NCBI GenBank assembly: GCA_031732855.1
Contig: JAVMKJ010000112.1
Span: 1 to 64,000 of the forward strand
Direction: 5' to 3'
Length of the DNA stretch: 64,000 nucleotides
From: JAVMKJ01 sp031732855
GTDB lineage: Bacteria > Pseudomonadota > Gammaproteobacteria > Competibacterales > Competibacteraceae
Shown one piece after another: positions 35,132 to 43,693 of this stretch. Numbering within the stretch: the stretch's first letter is position 1; each line of letters starts with the position of its first letter. Below the pieces are notes generated by a model, which searched no databases, was not told the origin of the DNA, and worked only from the letters and a program-made list of their open reading frames with translations. The translations under genes and the position numbers were made by a program.

Positions 35132-35272
35132 GGTTAGGCATGACTCCAAGCATAACCTAGCGTGTTCGGGCCAAACAACAACGGGAATTTGCAGCTAGAC
35201 TTGCCTGATGGGATGGCCGAAGCAATGATGGCGGCGCCGCCGCGGATGGTCGACGGGAGGGAGAGAACACAG

Positions 35273-35806
35273 ATGGCTGATGCATCCGGCAACACCAAAC
35301 TCATTCGGGCTTACCGGCGGATGATGGAAAGGGTGAAAACCCGTCTGGAGGAGATGGAACAGGCCGAGAAAGCCGCATTTCCACAACTGAGCGCCAGCAT
35401 CGAACACGCGGCGGAAAAAGCGGTGGAACTGGGCGAATTGACCCGCGAGGAAGCCCGGCTGATCGGCGGGTATCTGAAGCGCGATCTGGAGGACGCCGGC
35501 CAGTACCTGACCACCACCGGCCACGATCTGCGGGCCTGGTTGCGGTTCGACCTGGAACTGCTCGAGGACCGATTGCTGGATTTTTTCCAGCGGGGCGTCG
35601 ATCGGTCGCGGCTGGATCTGCTGGCCTTCGGAGCGCCTCCGACCGGGGCCGAGGTGGAGCGGTATCGCGGCGGCGAGATTACCGGACCGGGTACCCTGCA
35701 ATGCGAGGAATGCGGCGAGCGGGTAACATTCCACGCGCCCGCCGCCATCCCGCCCTGCCCGGCCTGCGGGGGGACGGTTTTTCTGCGCGTCGCCGGAGAA
35801 TCGTAA
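35273..35806 (+). CDS. DUF1451-type zinc-ribbon protein
   Basis: 177 aa. A helical N-terminal region (LIRAYRRMMERVKTRLEE, then acidic amphipathic helices) is followed by a C-terminal zinc ribbon with two CxxC pairs, CEEC and CPAC, near residues 143 and 162. This matches the gammaproteobacterial YbeL-like DUF1451 family of unknown function. The ATG at 35273 has a GGGAGGGAG site before it and matches the family start; an in-frame ATG at 35162 would add 37 unrelated residues. Confidence 0.83.
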   Translation: MADASGNTKLIRAYRRMMERVKTRLEEMEQAEKAAFPQLSASIEHAAEKAVELGELTREEARLIGGYLKRDLEDAGQYLTTTGHDLRAWLRFDLELLEDRLLDFFQRGVDRSRLDLLAFGAPPTGAEVERYRGGEITGPGTLQCEECGERVTFHAPAAIPPCPACGGTVFLRVAGES

Positions 35807-35891
35807 CCAAAATCAAATGATAAGTATAAACCATAATTGATTTGTCAACCCTCCCGATTTACCCGGTTGCGGATTGCCGTTATCTTAGGCG

Positions 35892-35977
35892 CGCTTGAGC
35901 TGGTTACTACAGCGAAGCGTGTTTTAGCTCAATATCCTGTACCTTGACCGCCAGCCGGATCTGCTGGCGGTTTTTTT
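35892..35977 (+). ncRNA. Candidate small RNA with two stem-loops
   Basis: A roughly 85-nt transcript is predicted between two genes. A weak sigma70-like promoter (TTTACC at 35858-35863, 16-nt gap, TTATCT at 35880-35885) precedes it. A 7-bp perfect stem TTGAGCT/AGCTCAA (35895-35901 with 35926-35932) forms the first hairpin, and the 3' end is a strong intrinsic terminator. No coding frame or known RNA family is recognised. Alternatively the terminator may simply end readthrough from the zinc-ribbon gene 140 nt upstream. Confidence 0.35.
35948..35977 (+). terminator. Rho-independent terminator
   Basis: Perfect 7-bp stem CCGCCAG/CTGGCGG (35948-35954 and 35964-35970) with a 9-nt loop, followed by seven T residues. 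It terminates plus-strand transcription and abuts the stop codon of the convergent lytic transglycosylase gene. Confidence 0.88.
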
Positions 35978-36668
35978 ATTGCTTGGCAAGCAACCGCGGT
36001 TCGCAGCGGGCCAGTTGCGCGCCATAGCGATCCGCCTGCTGGCGCACGCGCTTCGCCCGCTCCAGCAACCACGGTTTTTTCCGGTAGGTTCCCTTGGCGA
36101 AGCCCTCCTGACCCTCGTGGTAGGCCAGATACTGGTTGTAGGCGTCGCTCTTGGCGATGCCGTTGCGCCGGGCGGTTTGGTTGACGTACCAGCCGATGAA
36201 ATCCACGGCGTCGTCGAACTCGTCGCGGTCGGCGCCGTGGTTGCCGGTCGCGGCGATGTATTGATCCCAAGTGCCATCGAGCGCCTGACTGAAACCGTAG
36301 GCGGAGGAGGGGCGGGGTCCGGGAATGAAGCCGAGATACCAGGTGCGCGGCGGCTGGGCGTCGGCCCGGAAGGCCGATTCCTGATGGATGATGGCCAGCA
36401 GCACCGGCAGCGGAACGCCCCAGCGCTGGCTGGCGGATTTGGCGTCGGCGAACCAGTCGCCGTATTCGGCGAAGATGGCGCAGGCATCGTCGACGTTGCG
36501 CGGCGGGGCGGTGGCGCAGGAGGCCAGCAACAGCATCATGCCGTAGACGAGCCCGAGGGACCGGCGTCCGGGGCAGGGCCGGAAGGAATGCGGAAGCTTG
36601 CGCCGGTCGGTATCTGGATGGCGCCAGGCGTTCCGGCGAGGCGGAGAATGCATGTCGTTCGCGGTCAT
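35976..36668 (-). CDS. Lipoprotein lytic transglycosylase (SLT domain)
   Basis: 230 aa. A long basic N-terminus precedes a hydrophobic segment ending in a lipobox-like LASC at about residue 51, so it is probably an outer-membrane lipoprotein. The SLT domain shows the catalytic Glu in IIHQESAF (near residue 96) and SSAYGFSQALDGTW (near residue 122). It would cleave peptidoglycan glycan strands. Its start overlaps the lnt stop by 4 nt, so it is cotranscribed with the lipoprotein N-acyltransferase that matures lipoproteins such as this one. The true start may be further inside. Confidence 0.82.
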   Translation of the reverse strand: MTANDMHSPPRRNAWRHPDTDRRKLPHSFRPCPGRRSLGLVYGMMLLLASCATAPPRNVDDACAIFAEYGDWFADAKSASQRWGVPLPVLLAIIHQESAFRADAQPPRTWYLGFIPGPRPSSAYGFSQALDGTWDQYIAATGNHGADRDEFDDAVDFIGWYVNQTARRNGIAKSDAYNQYLAYHEGQEGFAKGTYRKKPWLLERAKRVRQQADRYGAQLARCEPRLLAKQ

Positions 36669-38176
36669 GCGGTGGTGGCGCGCCTGGGGAGGAACAACCC
36701 GAATGCCAGTAACGGTACCATCAAAATCAGAACCGGAAAATCCCCGAACCGCGCGTAGGGCGTCAGCCCGCGCAGCGGCTGTATCTCGCCGCGGATGACC
36801 TTCTCCTGGAACTGGGGGCCACGGGCGAGGATGCGACTGCGGTCATCGATGATGGCCGAGACGCCGGTGTTGGTGGCGCGAGCCAGGTAGCGGCCGACTT
36901 CGAGGGCCCGCATCCGGGCGATTTGCAGGTGCTGATGCGGGGCGGTGGAATCCTTGAACCAGGCATCGTTGCTGACGTTGATCAGCCAGGTGGCCTCGGG
37001 CAGCGCCAGCCGGATATCGTCGCCGAATACCGCTTCGAAGCAGATGGAAACGCCGACCGGCTGGCCCCCGGCGCGCAGCAGGGGCTGGTCGCGGTCGCCG
37101 GGCGTGAAGTCGGCCATCGGGATAGTGACCCAGTCGCGGAAAAACATGAACAGCGAGCGAAGCGGCAGATATTCGCCGAACGCCAGCAGCCGACGCTTGT
37201 GATAGAATCCGATGGAGCGACCGACGCTGATCACGCTGTTATGGAAGATCTCGGTCTCCCAGGACCCGGTTGGGATACCGGTGATGTAGTCGACCTTGTC
37301 CTGTCGGGCACGCTCTCCCAGCGCGGCCACGAACGGGCGCATGTCCTCATGGAACGCCGGAATCGCCGTTTCCGGCCAGATGATGACGTCGGTGCGACCA
37401 TGCTCGGGCAGGCTGAGTTGGACGTAACGTTCCAGGGTTTCATCGATGGCGTTCGGCAGCCATTTCTGATCCTGGGCGATATTCCCCTGGACGATGGCGA
37501 CGCGCAGCGGCGGTCCGGCCGGCTCGACCCAGTCGATCCACCCCAGTCCCCAGGCCCCGAGCCACAGGACCGCCAACAGTCCCAGCCAACCCAGCCGCGC
37601 GCTCCAGTCGGTCCTGTCGAGCAGCGTCCGGAGCAGGCCGGCGCCGAACAGCACCGCCCAGCCGATGCCGAAGACGCCGATATAGGGCGCGAGCTGGCCG
37701 AGCGGCGCATCGGTCTGGCTATAGCCGAGCGCCAGCCAGGGAAATCCCGTGAACAGCCAGCTCCTGACCCAGTCCAGCAGGGTCCATAGCGCCGGGATGA
37801 CCAGCAGCCAGCGAGCCGGACCGGGCGGCGGTCCCCAGCGGGTGACGAACCAGCCGGCGACGGTGGGGTACGATGCCATCAGCAGCACGACGGCAAAAGT
37901 GGCCAGCGCGGCGAACGGCGCCGGGGCATTGCCGTAATCGTGCAGGCTGATGTAGATCCAGTAGATGCCGAAACCGAACATCCCCAGTCCGAACAGTCCG
38001 CCGCGCCCGGCGGCGCGGCGCGGCGTGGCGCCATCCCAGCCCCACAGCAGGACGGCCGGCGACAGGATCGCCAGCGGCCAGACGCCGAACGGCGCGAAAG
38101 CCAGTGGCACGAGCGCTCCGGCGGCGAGAATCAGGAGGTCGGTGACGAAGGGATGGCGTTGTGGAAAGTCATTCAT
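36665..38176 (-). CDS. lnt: Apolipoprotein N-acyltransferase
   Basis: 503 aa. It adds the third acyl chain to lipoproteins in the inner membrane. Several N-terminal helices precede a periplasmic carbon-nitrogen hydrolase domain with the catalytic triad context WPETAIPAF (Glu near residue 267), YHKRRLLAFGEYLP (Lys near 327) and ICFEAVF (Cys near 376). A final helix ends the protein. It is upstream of the lytic transglycosylase (4-nt overlap) and downstream of corC, the usual lnt-corC-ybeY arrangement. Confidence 0.94.
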   Translation of the reverse strand: MNDFPQRHPFVTDLLILAAGALVPLAFAPFGVWPLAILSPAVLLWGWDGATPRRAAGRGGLFGLGMFGFGIYWIYISLHDYGNAPAPFAALATFAVVLLMASYPTVAGWFVTRWGPPPGPARWLLVIPALWTLLDWVRSWLFTGFPWLALGYSQTDAPLGQLAPYIGVFGIGWAVLFGAGLLRTLLDRTDWSARLGWLGLLAVLWLGAWGLGWIDWVEPAGPPLRVAIVQGNIAQDQKWLPNAIDETLERYVQLSLPEHGRTDVIIWPETAIPAFHEDMRPFVAALGERARQDKVDYITGIPTGSWETEIFHNSVISVGRSIGFYHKRRLLAFGEYLPLRSLFMFFRDWVTIPMADFTPGDRDQPLLRAGGQPVGVSICFEAVFGDDIRLALPEATWLINVSNDAWFKDSTAPHQHLQIARMRALEVGRYLARATNTGVSAIIDDRSRILARGPQFQEKVIRGEIQPLRGLTPYARFGDFPVLILMVPLLAFGLFLPRRATTA

Positions 38177-38198
38177 CGGCGTCGGCGGGGGGTGGGTT

Positions 38199-38220
38199 CC
38201 CCTCCTCGGACGAGGAGGGG
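38199..38220. repeat. Intergenic 22-nt perfect palindrome
   Basis: CCCCTCCTCG-GA-CGAGGAGGGG sits in the 101-nt gap between corC and lnt. It resembles, in composition and size, the palindromes found inside polA, mod and the polyferredoxin gene, but here it is outside coding DNA. Confidence 0.7.
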
Positions 38221-38277
38221 TGGGGCGAAGCGTCGGGGTGATTCGAACGATTGGCCGTTGGGTCGGGCGGGGGGAAG

Positions 38278-39150
38278 TCAGACTTCCTCGGGGGCGGCAG
38301 GCGTCGGCTCCTGGCCGTCGCCGAGCGTCATTTCCAGCAGATGGATGCGCCGGTTGTCGGCGCGCAGCACCTGGAAGCGAAATCGTCCCAGATCCACCGT
38401 CTCGCCGCCCTTGGGCAGCCGGCCCAATTCCATCATCACCAGACCGCCGATGGTGTCGGCCCGTTCGTCGCTGAGTTCCGCCTGAAAATACTTGTTGAAA
38501 TCCTCGACCGGAGTGAGCGCCCTGACGATGAAGGCATCGCCCTGCGGACGGATGAAGGTGCTCTCGTCCTCGGTGTCGTGCTCGTCGTCGATTTCGCCGA
38601 CGATCTCCTCCAGCACGTCCTCGATGGTGATCAGACCGGCTACCCCGCCGTATTCATCCACCACGATGGCCATGTGCAGGCGGTTGCCGCGGAATTCCTT
38701 CAACAGGGCGTTAAGGCGCTTGCTTTCGGGAATGAACTTGGCCGGGCGCAGCAGGGCGTGGAGGTTGAAGTCTTCGGGGCGGTCGAAGGCGTGGGCCAGC
38801 AGATCCTTGACGATCAGGACGCCGATGACGTTGTCCTTGCTCTCGTCGATGACCGGAAAGCGGGAATGGCCGGACTCGACGATCGCGGCGATCAAGCGTG
38901 CCAGACTCCAGTCGTGTTCCAGAACCACCATCTGGGCGCGGGGCAGCATTACGTCCCGCACCTTGAGTTCCGACACCCGGATGACACCTTCCATCATCGT
39001 CAAGGCGTCGGTATCCAGCAGTTCGCGCTGTCGCGCGTCGCGCAGCATGCCCATCAATTCGTCCCGGTCCTTGGGTTCGCCCATCAGGGCGAGGCCCAAA
39101 CGTTCCAGCCATGAAGGTTTATGGCTCGGTTCGGATCGTTCTTCGCTCAT
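38278..39150 (-). CDS. corC: CorC/HlyC-family CBS-domain protein
   Basis: 290 aa. Two CBS domains follow the conserved VRDVMLPRAQM (near residue 64), and the C-terminal transporter-associated (CorC_HlyC) domain starts near residue 205. It lacks the DUF21 membrane domain, as for soluble CorC. It is linked to magnesium/cobalt efflux in enterobacteria. It overlaps ybeY by 4 nt upstream and precedes lnt, as in most gammaproteobacteria. Confidence 0.92.
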   Translation of the reverse strand: MSEERSEPSHKPSWLERLGLALMGEPKDRDELMGMLRDARQRELLDTDALTMMEGVIRVSELKVRDVMLPRAQMVVLEHDWSLARLIAAIVESGHSRFPVIDESKDNVIGVLIVKDLLAHAFDRPEDFNLHALLRPAKFIPESKRLNALLKEFRGNRLHMAIVVDEYGGVAGLITIEDVLEEIVGEIDDEHDTEDESTFIRPQGDAFIVRALTPVEDFNKYFQAELSDERADTIGGLVMMELGRLPKGGETVDLGRFRFQVLRADNRRIHLLEMTLGDGQEPTPAAPEEV

Positions 39151-39614
39151 GGATCGTTCGGGTCTCCATAGGGATCAGGGTAGCCGAGTCCCGCCAGGAT
39201 GCGGATTTCTAAGGATTCCATGGCCTCGGCCTGTGCTTCATCATGATCATAGCCCAGCAGGTGCAAAACGCCATGCGCGACCAGGTGGGCCCAGTGCGCT
39301 TCCGGCGGTTTGCCTTGGACGACCGCCTCGCGCAACACCACCGGCGCGCAGATCACGACGTCGCCCAACAGCGAACTCTCGACCCCCGGCGGGTTCTCGA
39401 ACGGGAAGGACAGCACGTTGGTCGGTCCCTGCTTGTGGCGGTAGGTATCGTTGAGGGCGGTGCTTTCGGCCTCGTTGACGATGCGGATCGTCAATTCGGC
39501 ATCGCGCCGACAGCCCGCGCCGGCCAGCGCCGCTTCCGCCCAGCGGCGGAACTGGGGTTCGGCCGGCAGTCCGGGCATGTCGAGGGCGATTTGCAGGTCC
39601 AGTTCCAGCGTCAT
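39147..39614 (-). CDS. ybeY: Endoribonuclease YbeY (rRNA maturation factor)
   Basis: 155 aa. The zinc-binding HxxxHxxxxxHxx motif appears as HGVLHLLGYDH near residue 117-127, and NVLSFPFE near residue 66 is also family-typical. YbeY processes 16S rRNA 3' ends and takes part in ribosome quality control. Its TGA overlaps the corC start. The usual upstream partner phoH/ybeZ is absent here, replaced by an unrelated membrane protein gene 82 nt away. Confidence 0.94.
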   Translation of the reverse strand: MTLELDLQIALDMPGLPAEPQFRRWAEAALAGAGCRRDAELTIRIVNEAESTALNDTYRHKQGPTNVLSFPFENPPGVESSLLGDVVICAPVVLREAVVQGKPPEAHWAHLVAHGVLHLLGYDHDEAQAEAMESLEIRILAGLGYPDPYGDPNDP

Positions 39615-39695
39615 GAGGGATTGTCCTGTTCGTGGCGGGCGCGGGGGTTCGCGCGGCAGGTTTTAGGTCAAAATCGCAAAATCTGTCAACTCGTT

Positions 39696-42104
39696 TCACT
39701 CGCCCGGAAAGCGAGCCGCGGCGGTCAGGTACAGGAGGGCGGCCACGATCACCACCGCGGTGAAGCCCCAGTGAATCGCCAGCACCGTGGCCAGCACTGC
39801 GGCCACCACCGAGGCGAATCCGTTCAGCGCCCAGGCCCAGGGTACCAGCACCGGCATCCGGGCCGCGACGCTGGCCAGACCCAGCGGAAAGGGCATCCCC
39901 ATGGCAATGGCGAGCGGCGCGATCAGCAGCACGGACAGCCCGACCTTGACGCCGTCCGCCAGTCCCATCAACGGCCGGAAGATCGGCGGCAGCGCCAGCA
40001 CGTAGAACAGGGCCAGCGCCGCAATGGCCGCCGCCGCCAGCCCGACCGCCCGGCGCGATCGTCCCGCTGTCTGGAACCGCTCGGCAACACGGCTGCCCAG
40101 TCCGGCGAACAGCAGGAACGCGGTCAGCACCACCGCGACGGCATATACCGGATGGCTGAGGAACAGGATGAATTTCTGGATGAAGGCGATTTCCACCAGC
40201 ATGAAGGCCAGGCCCAGGGCGGCGAAATACAGCGCCACGCGTCCGGCGCCCCGGCCGGTTTCCGCTTCTCGCCGCAGGAACAGCCACAGCGGCAGGAGGG
40301 TCAGCACGAAGCCGAGTATCACCGCCTGCGCCAGGGTGGCAACCACCACCGGATAACCCCACTCCAGCAGGGACAGGCCGCCACGGTTCTTCAAGGCGAG
40401 GATTTCCGGCAGCGCGTCCCAGCGGAAGAAGTGGAAGAAATACGGCCGGTCGTCGGTGGCCGGCCGGATGACAAATTTGTAGCGGTCCACGAAGTCGGCC
40501 CGTCGGTCGGACAGCAGCGCCGCCGCGCCCTCGTAAAAGTACGGCCGGTCCAGGACGTTGTGGCGGTTGGCCACGTCTGGCGTCATGCCGGGGTACCAGA
40601 CCGGATCGAAGGCGCGGGCCGCGCAGAACGCCCGAACCGCCGCGATCTCGGCGGGGGTGAAGGGGCCGTTCTTCACCAGCAGGGTCGCGGTCTTCCAGCC
40701 CCGGATCATCACCAGCCGCGCGCCGGGTTCCGGTACGCCTTGGGCTTCCAGGGCCGCCACCGCCGTCGCGAACAGCTTGAGCGCATCCCGCGGCGGCAGG
40801 GTCACCCAGCGGGTGATCGCCAGCAGGCCGCCGGGCCGCAGATGGTCCAGATAGGTCCGCAGGGCTTCCACGGTGTAGAGATAGCTTTCCACCAAGCCGT
40901 GCAGGCCGGCCGCCGCCGCCGAGAACGCGTCCAGCAGCGCGACCTGGATCAGATCGAAACGATCCGCGCTGGCCTCGACGAAGCCGCGCGCTTCCCCGAC
41001 ATGCAGCCGCACGCCCGGCAGGCTGTAGGGGCGGCCGGAGAAGGCGCCGAACCGTTCCTGCGCCAGTGCCACCACCTGAGGGTTCAGTTCCACGGCGTCC
41101 ACGATCCGGGTGCCGAGCGCCAGCGCCTGCAGGATATCGGTTCCGCCGCCCGCGCCGAGGATCAGCACTTGGGGTCGTTCCAGCAGATGGTAAGGCAGGG
41201 CCGAGGTCAGAAAATCCAGATAGGCCAGCGGCTCCCAGCGACCGTCGAAACGGTTGATGGCGGTCAGGCCGTCGCCGTCGGTGAACAGCGCCAGTTGCGG
41301 CGGCGGTTCGGCGCCGGCCATCAGGCTCAAACCCGGCGCGTGGCGGAACGGCACGGTGGGACTCTCGACCACCGTCACCACGCCCAGCGGGCTGGATGCC
41401 TCGGCGACCACCCGCGCGCCCGCGACTTGCAGAGTCTGGGCCAGTTCCTTGTAGGGCGAGGCTTGCAACGCGGTCCAGGACGCCGGCAGCGCGAGAATGG
41501 CAACCGCCGCCAGCGCGAAACCGGCGGCGATCCGGCGCCGGCCGCCGCGCCAGACCGCCAGCGCCCCGGCGGTCAAACCCAGCACGGCGATCAGCCGCAG
41601 GGCGGTTTCCGGCCGCGCGATCGTCAGCAGACCGACGCTGCCCGGACCGCCGGCCGCCGCGCCGGTGATGTCGGCCGCGTACAGGCGCGGGATCCGAGCG
41701 GGGAAGCGGGTGAAACTCAGGCAGATGGCGGTAGCGGCGCAGAAAAAGGGCAGGATCAGCAAGGCGTAGATCAGAGCCAGCCGGGCCGGTTGCCGGGGGT
41801 CCCAGAGGATTTCCAGGGCGTTGAAACCGACCGTCTGGGCGGCGAGGAAGGCCAACAGCGCCGTCGCGCCGAACAGGCCCGCGGCAGTCGCGAAGGCGCC
41901 GGTGAAGCGCGCCAGCAGCGGCCGTTGAACCAGGGTCACGAACGCGCCCGCCGCCCCGTAGCCCAGCAGCGCCACGCTGATCATCATGTAGGCGAAGTGA
42001 TGCCACTGGATGATCGAGAACAGCCGCATGAGGAGGATTTCGTAACCCAGGGCGGCGGCCGAGAGCAGAGCGATGGCCGGGTAGGGTGGATCGCGCGGTT
42101 CCAT
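39696..42104 (-). CDS. Membrane-embedded spermidine-synthase-like protein
   Basis: About 802 aa. Hydrophobic helices at both ends (residues about 10-220 and about 570-780) flank a soluble Rossmann methyltransferase fold resembling aminopropyltransferases. The soluble part has ILGAGGGTDILQAL and VDAVELNP near residues 310-335. Such fusions are common in environmental bacteria and have no proven substrate. The ATG at 42104 is preferred; an in-frame ATG at 42149 would add 15 residues encoded by a pyrimidine-rich repeat. Confidence 0.72.
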   Translation of the reverse strand: MEPRDPPYPAIALLSAAALGYEILLMRLFSIIQWHHFAYMMISVALLGYGAAGAFVTLVQRPLLARFTGAFATAAGLFGATALLAFLAAQTVGFNALEILWDPRQPARLALIYALLILPFFCAATAICLSFTRFPARIPRLYAADITGAAAGGPGSVGLLTIARPETALRLIAVLGLTAGALAVWRGGRRRIAAGFALAAVAILALPASWTALQASPYKELAQTLQVAGARVVAEASSPLGVVTVVESPTVPFRHAPGLSLMAGAEPPPQLALFTDGDGLTAINRFDGRWEPLAYLDFLTSALPYHLLERPQVLILGAGGGTDILQALALGTRIVDAVELNPQVVALAQERFGAFSGRPYSLPGVRLHVGEARGFVEASADRFDLIQVALLDAFSAAAAGLHGLVESYLYTVEALRTYLDHLRPGGLLAITRWVTLPPRDALKLFATAVAALEAQGVPEPGARLVMIRGWKTATLLVKNGPFTPAEIAAVRAFCAARAFDPVWYPGMTPDVANRHNVLDRPYFYEGAAALLSDRRADFVDRYKFVIRPATDDRPYFFHFFRWDALPEILALKNRGGLSLLEWGYPVVVATLAQAVILGFVLTLLPLWLFLRREAETGRGAGRVALYFAALGLAFMLVEIAFIQKFILFLSHPVYAVAVVLTAFLLFAGLGSRVAERFQTAGRSRRAVGLAAAAIAALALFYVLALPPIFRPLMGLADGVKVGLSVLLIAPLAIAMGMPFPLGLASVAARMPVLVPWAWALNGFASVVAAVLATVLAIHWGFTAVVIVAALLYLTAAARFPGE

Positions 42105-42183
42105 TGGGTCTGATGCGTGAGGGGTGAGGAGCAAAGGCGCGGCGATCATGGGTCCCGGGGGGTTGGAGCGACCGGCGACCGGC

Positions 42184-42915
42184 TCAGCGCTCGCCGCCGG
42201 TCAGGGGCACGAAGCGCACCGGCAGGATTTGCCGGGTGGTGACCGTGCCATCGACCGTCTTCTCCACCAGCAGGAGATACTGGGCCATGAAATGCGCGCC
42301 GACGGGAATGACCATGCGCCCGCCCGGTTTGAGCTGGCGGATCAGGGGTGGCGGAACGTGGCTGGCGGCGGCGGTCACCACGATGGCGTCGAAAGGAGCG
42401 GCTTCCGGCCAGCCGTGATAGCCGTCGCCGGCGCGGGTCTCGACGTTGGCGTAACCCAGCGTCTCGAGCCGCTCGGCGGCCTGCCGGGCCAGGGGTTCGA
42501 CGATCTCGATGGTGTAAACATGTCCGACCAGCTCGGCCAGTACCGCCGCCTGATAGCCCGAACCGGTGCCGATTTCCAGCACGGTCTGGCCCGGCTGGGG
42601 ATCGATCAGGTCGGTCATCAGGGCGACGATATAAGGCTGGGAAATGGTCTGGCCGTAGCCGATCGGCAGCGGTCGGTTTTCGTAGGCGTAGGGCGCCTGA
42701 TCGTCGGGCACGAACCGATGCCGCGGCACCCGGCTCATGGCCGCCATCACCGGCGCGGCGAACTCCCGGCGGCCGGTTTCGACCGCGGTTTCCCGGGCGA
42801 GTGCGGCGATTTCGGCGCTCAGACGCTGGCGTTGGTCGTCGAAGTCGGCGGCGGTCAGCGGACTGGCCGCGCCCAGCCACAACAGCAGGACGAACCCGAG
42901 CGGACGGGACATCAT
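42184..42915 (-). CDS. pcm: Exported protein-L-isoaspartate O-methyltransferase
   Basis: 243 aa. It repairs isoaspartyl residues by SAM-dependent methylation. Family motifs include RHRFVP (residue about 65), YGQTISQPYIVA (about 87), EIGTGSGYQAAVL (motif I, about 114) and AGDGYHGW. Unlike the usual cytoplasmic enzyme it begins with a clear signal peptide (SRPLGFVLLLWLGAASPLTA), so it should act in the periplasm. The start at 42915 has a CAGGAGA ribosome site on the minus strand. Confidence 0.9.
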   Translation of the reverse strand: MMSRPLGFVLLLWLGAASPLTAADFDDQRQRLSAEIAALARETAVETGRREFAAPVMAAMSRVPRHRFVPDDQAPYAYENRPLPIGYGQTISQPYIVALMTDLIDPQPGQTVLEIGTGSGYQAAVLAELVGHVYTIEIVEPLARQAAERLETLGYANVETRAGDGYHGWPEAAPFDAIVVTAAASHVPPPLIRQLKPGGRMVIPVGAHFMAQYLLLVEKTVDGTVTTRQILPVRFVPLTGGER

Positions 42916-43073
42916 CGCGGTCTCCTGGCGGATGCGGGGATATGACTGGATTATAAATGAGGAATTACGTCGTTGCCGGTAGGGTATCCTGTCGCGAATG
43001 GCTGTTAGAATCTTTCCGGCTGACCCCCGGTCATAATCGACGGCCTTTCCACCAATCCTGCTTGAAATCCGCC

Positions 43074-43595
43074 ATGAAACAGTTTTTGCAACGTTATCTG
43101 CCCGAGCCGCGGCAATTGCGCGCGCACAAGAACCTGCGCTTCCTCGGCGACTTGCTGCACGATCCATGGCTCTGGCATTTCAACCGCCGCTCGACGGTGC
43201 GGGGTCTGGCGGTCGGTGCTTTTTTCGCCTTCGTCCCCTTTCCATGGCAAATGCTGCTCGCCGCCATCACCGCCGTTTGGTTGCGATTCAATCTGCCGGT
43301 GGCGGTGGCGATGGTGTGGATCACCAATCCGCTGACCCTGCCACCCATCGCGTTCGTCAATTACCGATTCGGCGTGTGGCTGATGGGCAGGCCGCCGGGA
43401 GACTGGGCGTTCGAACCCTCGCTGGATTGGCTGCTGGAAAAGATGGGAGACATCGGGTTGCCACTGTTGGTGGGATCGATGGCGACGGCCGTGGTGGCCG
43501 GAGTGGCGACATTCGGCATTGCCCATCTGCTCTGGCGCTGGCACATTATCAATAGATTCCGCCGCCGCCGCCGGTCCGTCGCCTGTTCGGGCTGA
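43074..43595 (+). CDS. DUF2062 membrane protein
   Basis: 173 aa. The RRSTVRGLAVGAFFAFVPFPWQM segment and ITNPLTLPPIAFVNYRFG identify DUF2062, a small two- to three-helix membrane protein family of unknown function. The tail is very basic (RRRRR near residue 165). The ATG at 43074 begins the family-typical region; an earlier in-frame ATG at 42957 lies in the shared upstream region with pcm. Confidence 0.85.
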   Translation: MKQFLQRYLPEPRQLRAHKNLRFLGDLLHDPWLWHFNRRSTVRGLAVGAFFAFVPFPWQMLLAAITAVWLRFNLPVAVAMVWITNPLTLPPIAFVNYRFGVWLMGRPPGDWAFEPSLDWLLEKMGDIGLPLLVGSMATAVVAGVATFGIAHLLWRWHIINRFRRRRRSVACSG

Positions 43596-43693
43596 AACGC
43601 CGAACCGAACGGGAATCCCGTCCGTCAGTTGCCGCACGTTCGGGCCAGTCCGGCCCGCCGCAAGATCGCTTTCCAACTCAGGTACCGTCGTGC

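Noticed and set aside
35892..35977. Possible tRNA gene
   Set aside because: No acceptor stem pairing, no T-loop GTTCRA-type sequence and no CCA-like end; it fits an sRNA or terminator better.
39243..42113. Very long plus-strand frame opposite the spermidine-synthase-like gene
   Set aside because: Composition (Gln/Arg/Gly/His) is typical of antisense frames in GC-rich DNA; the minus strand carries helices and a SAM-binding fold.
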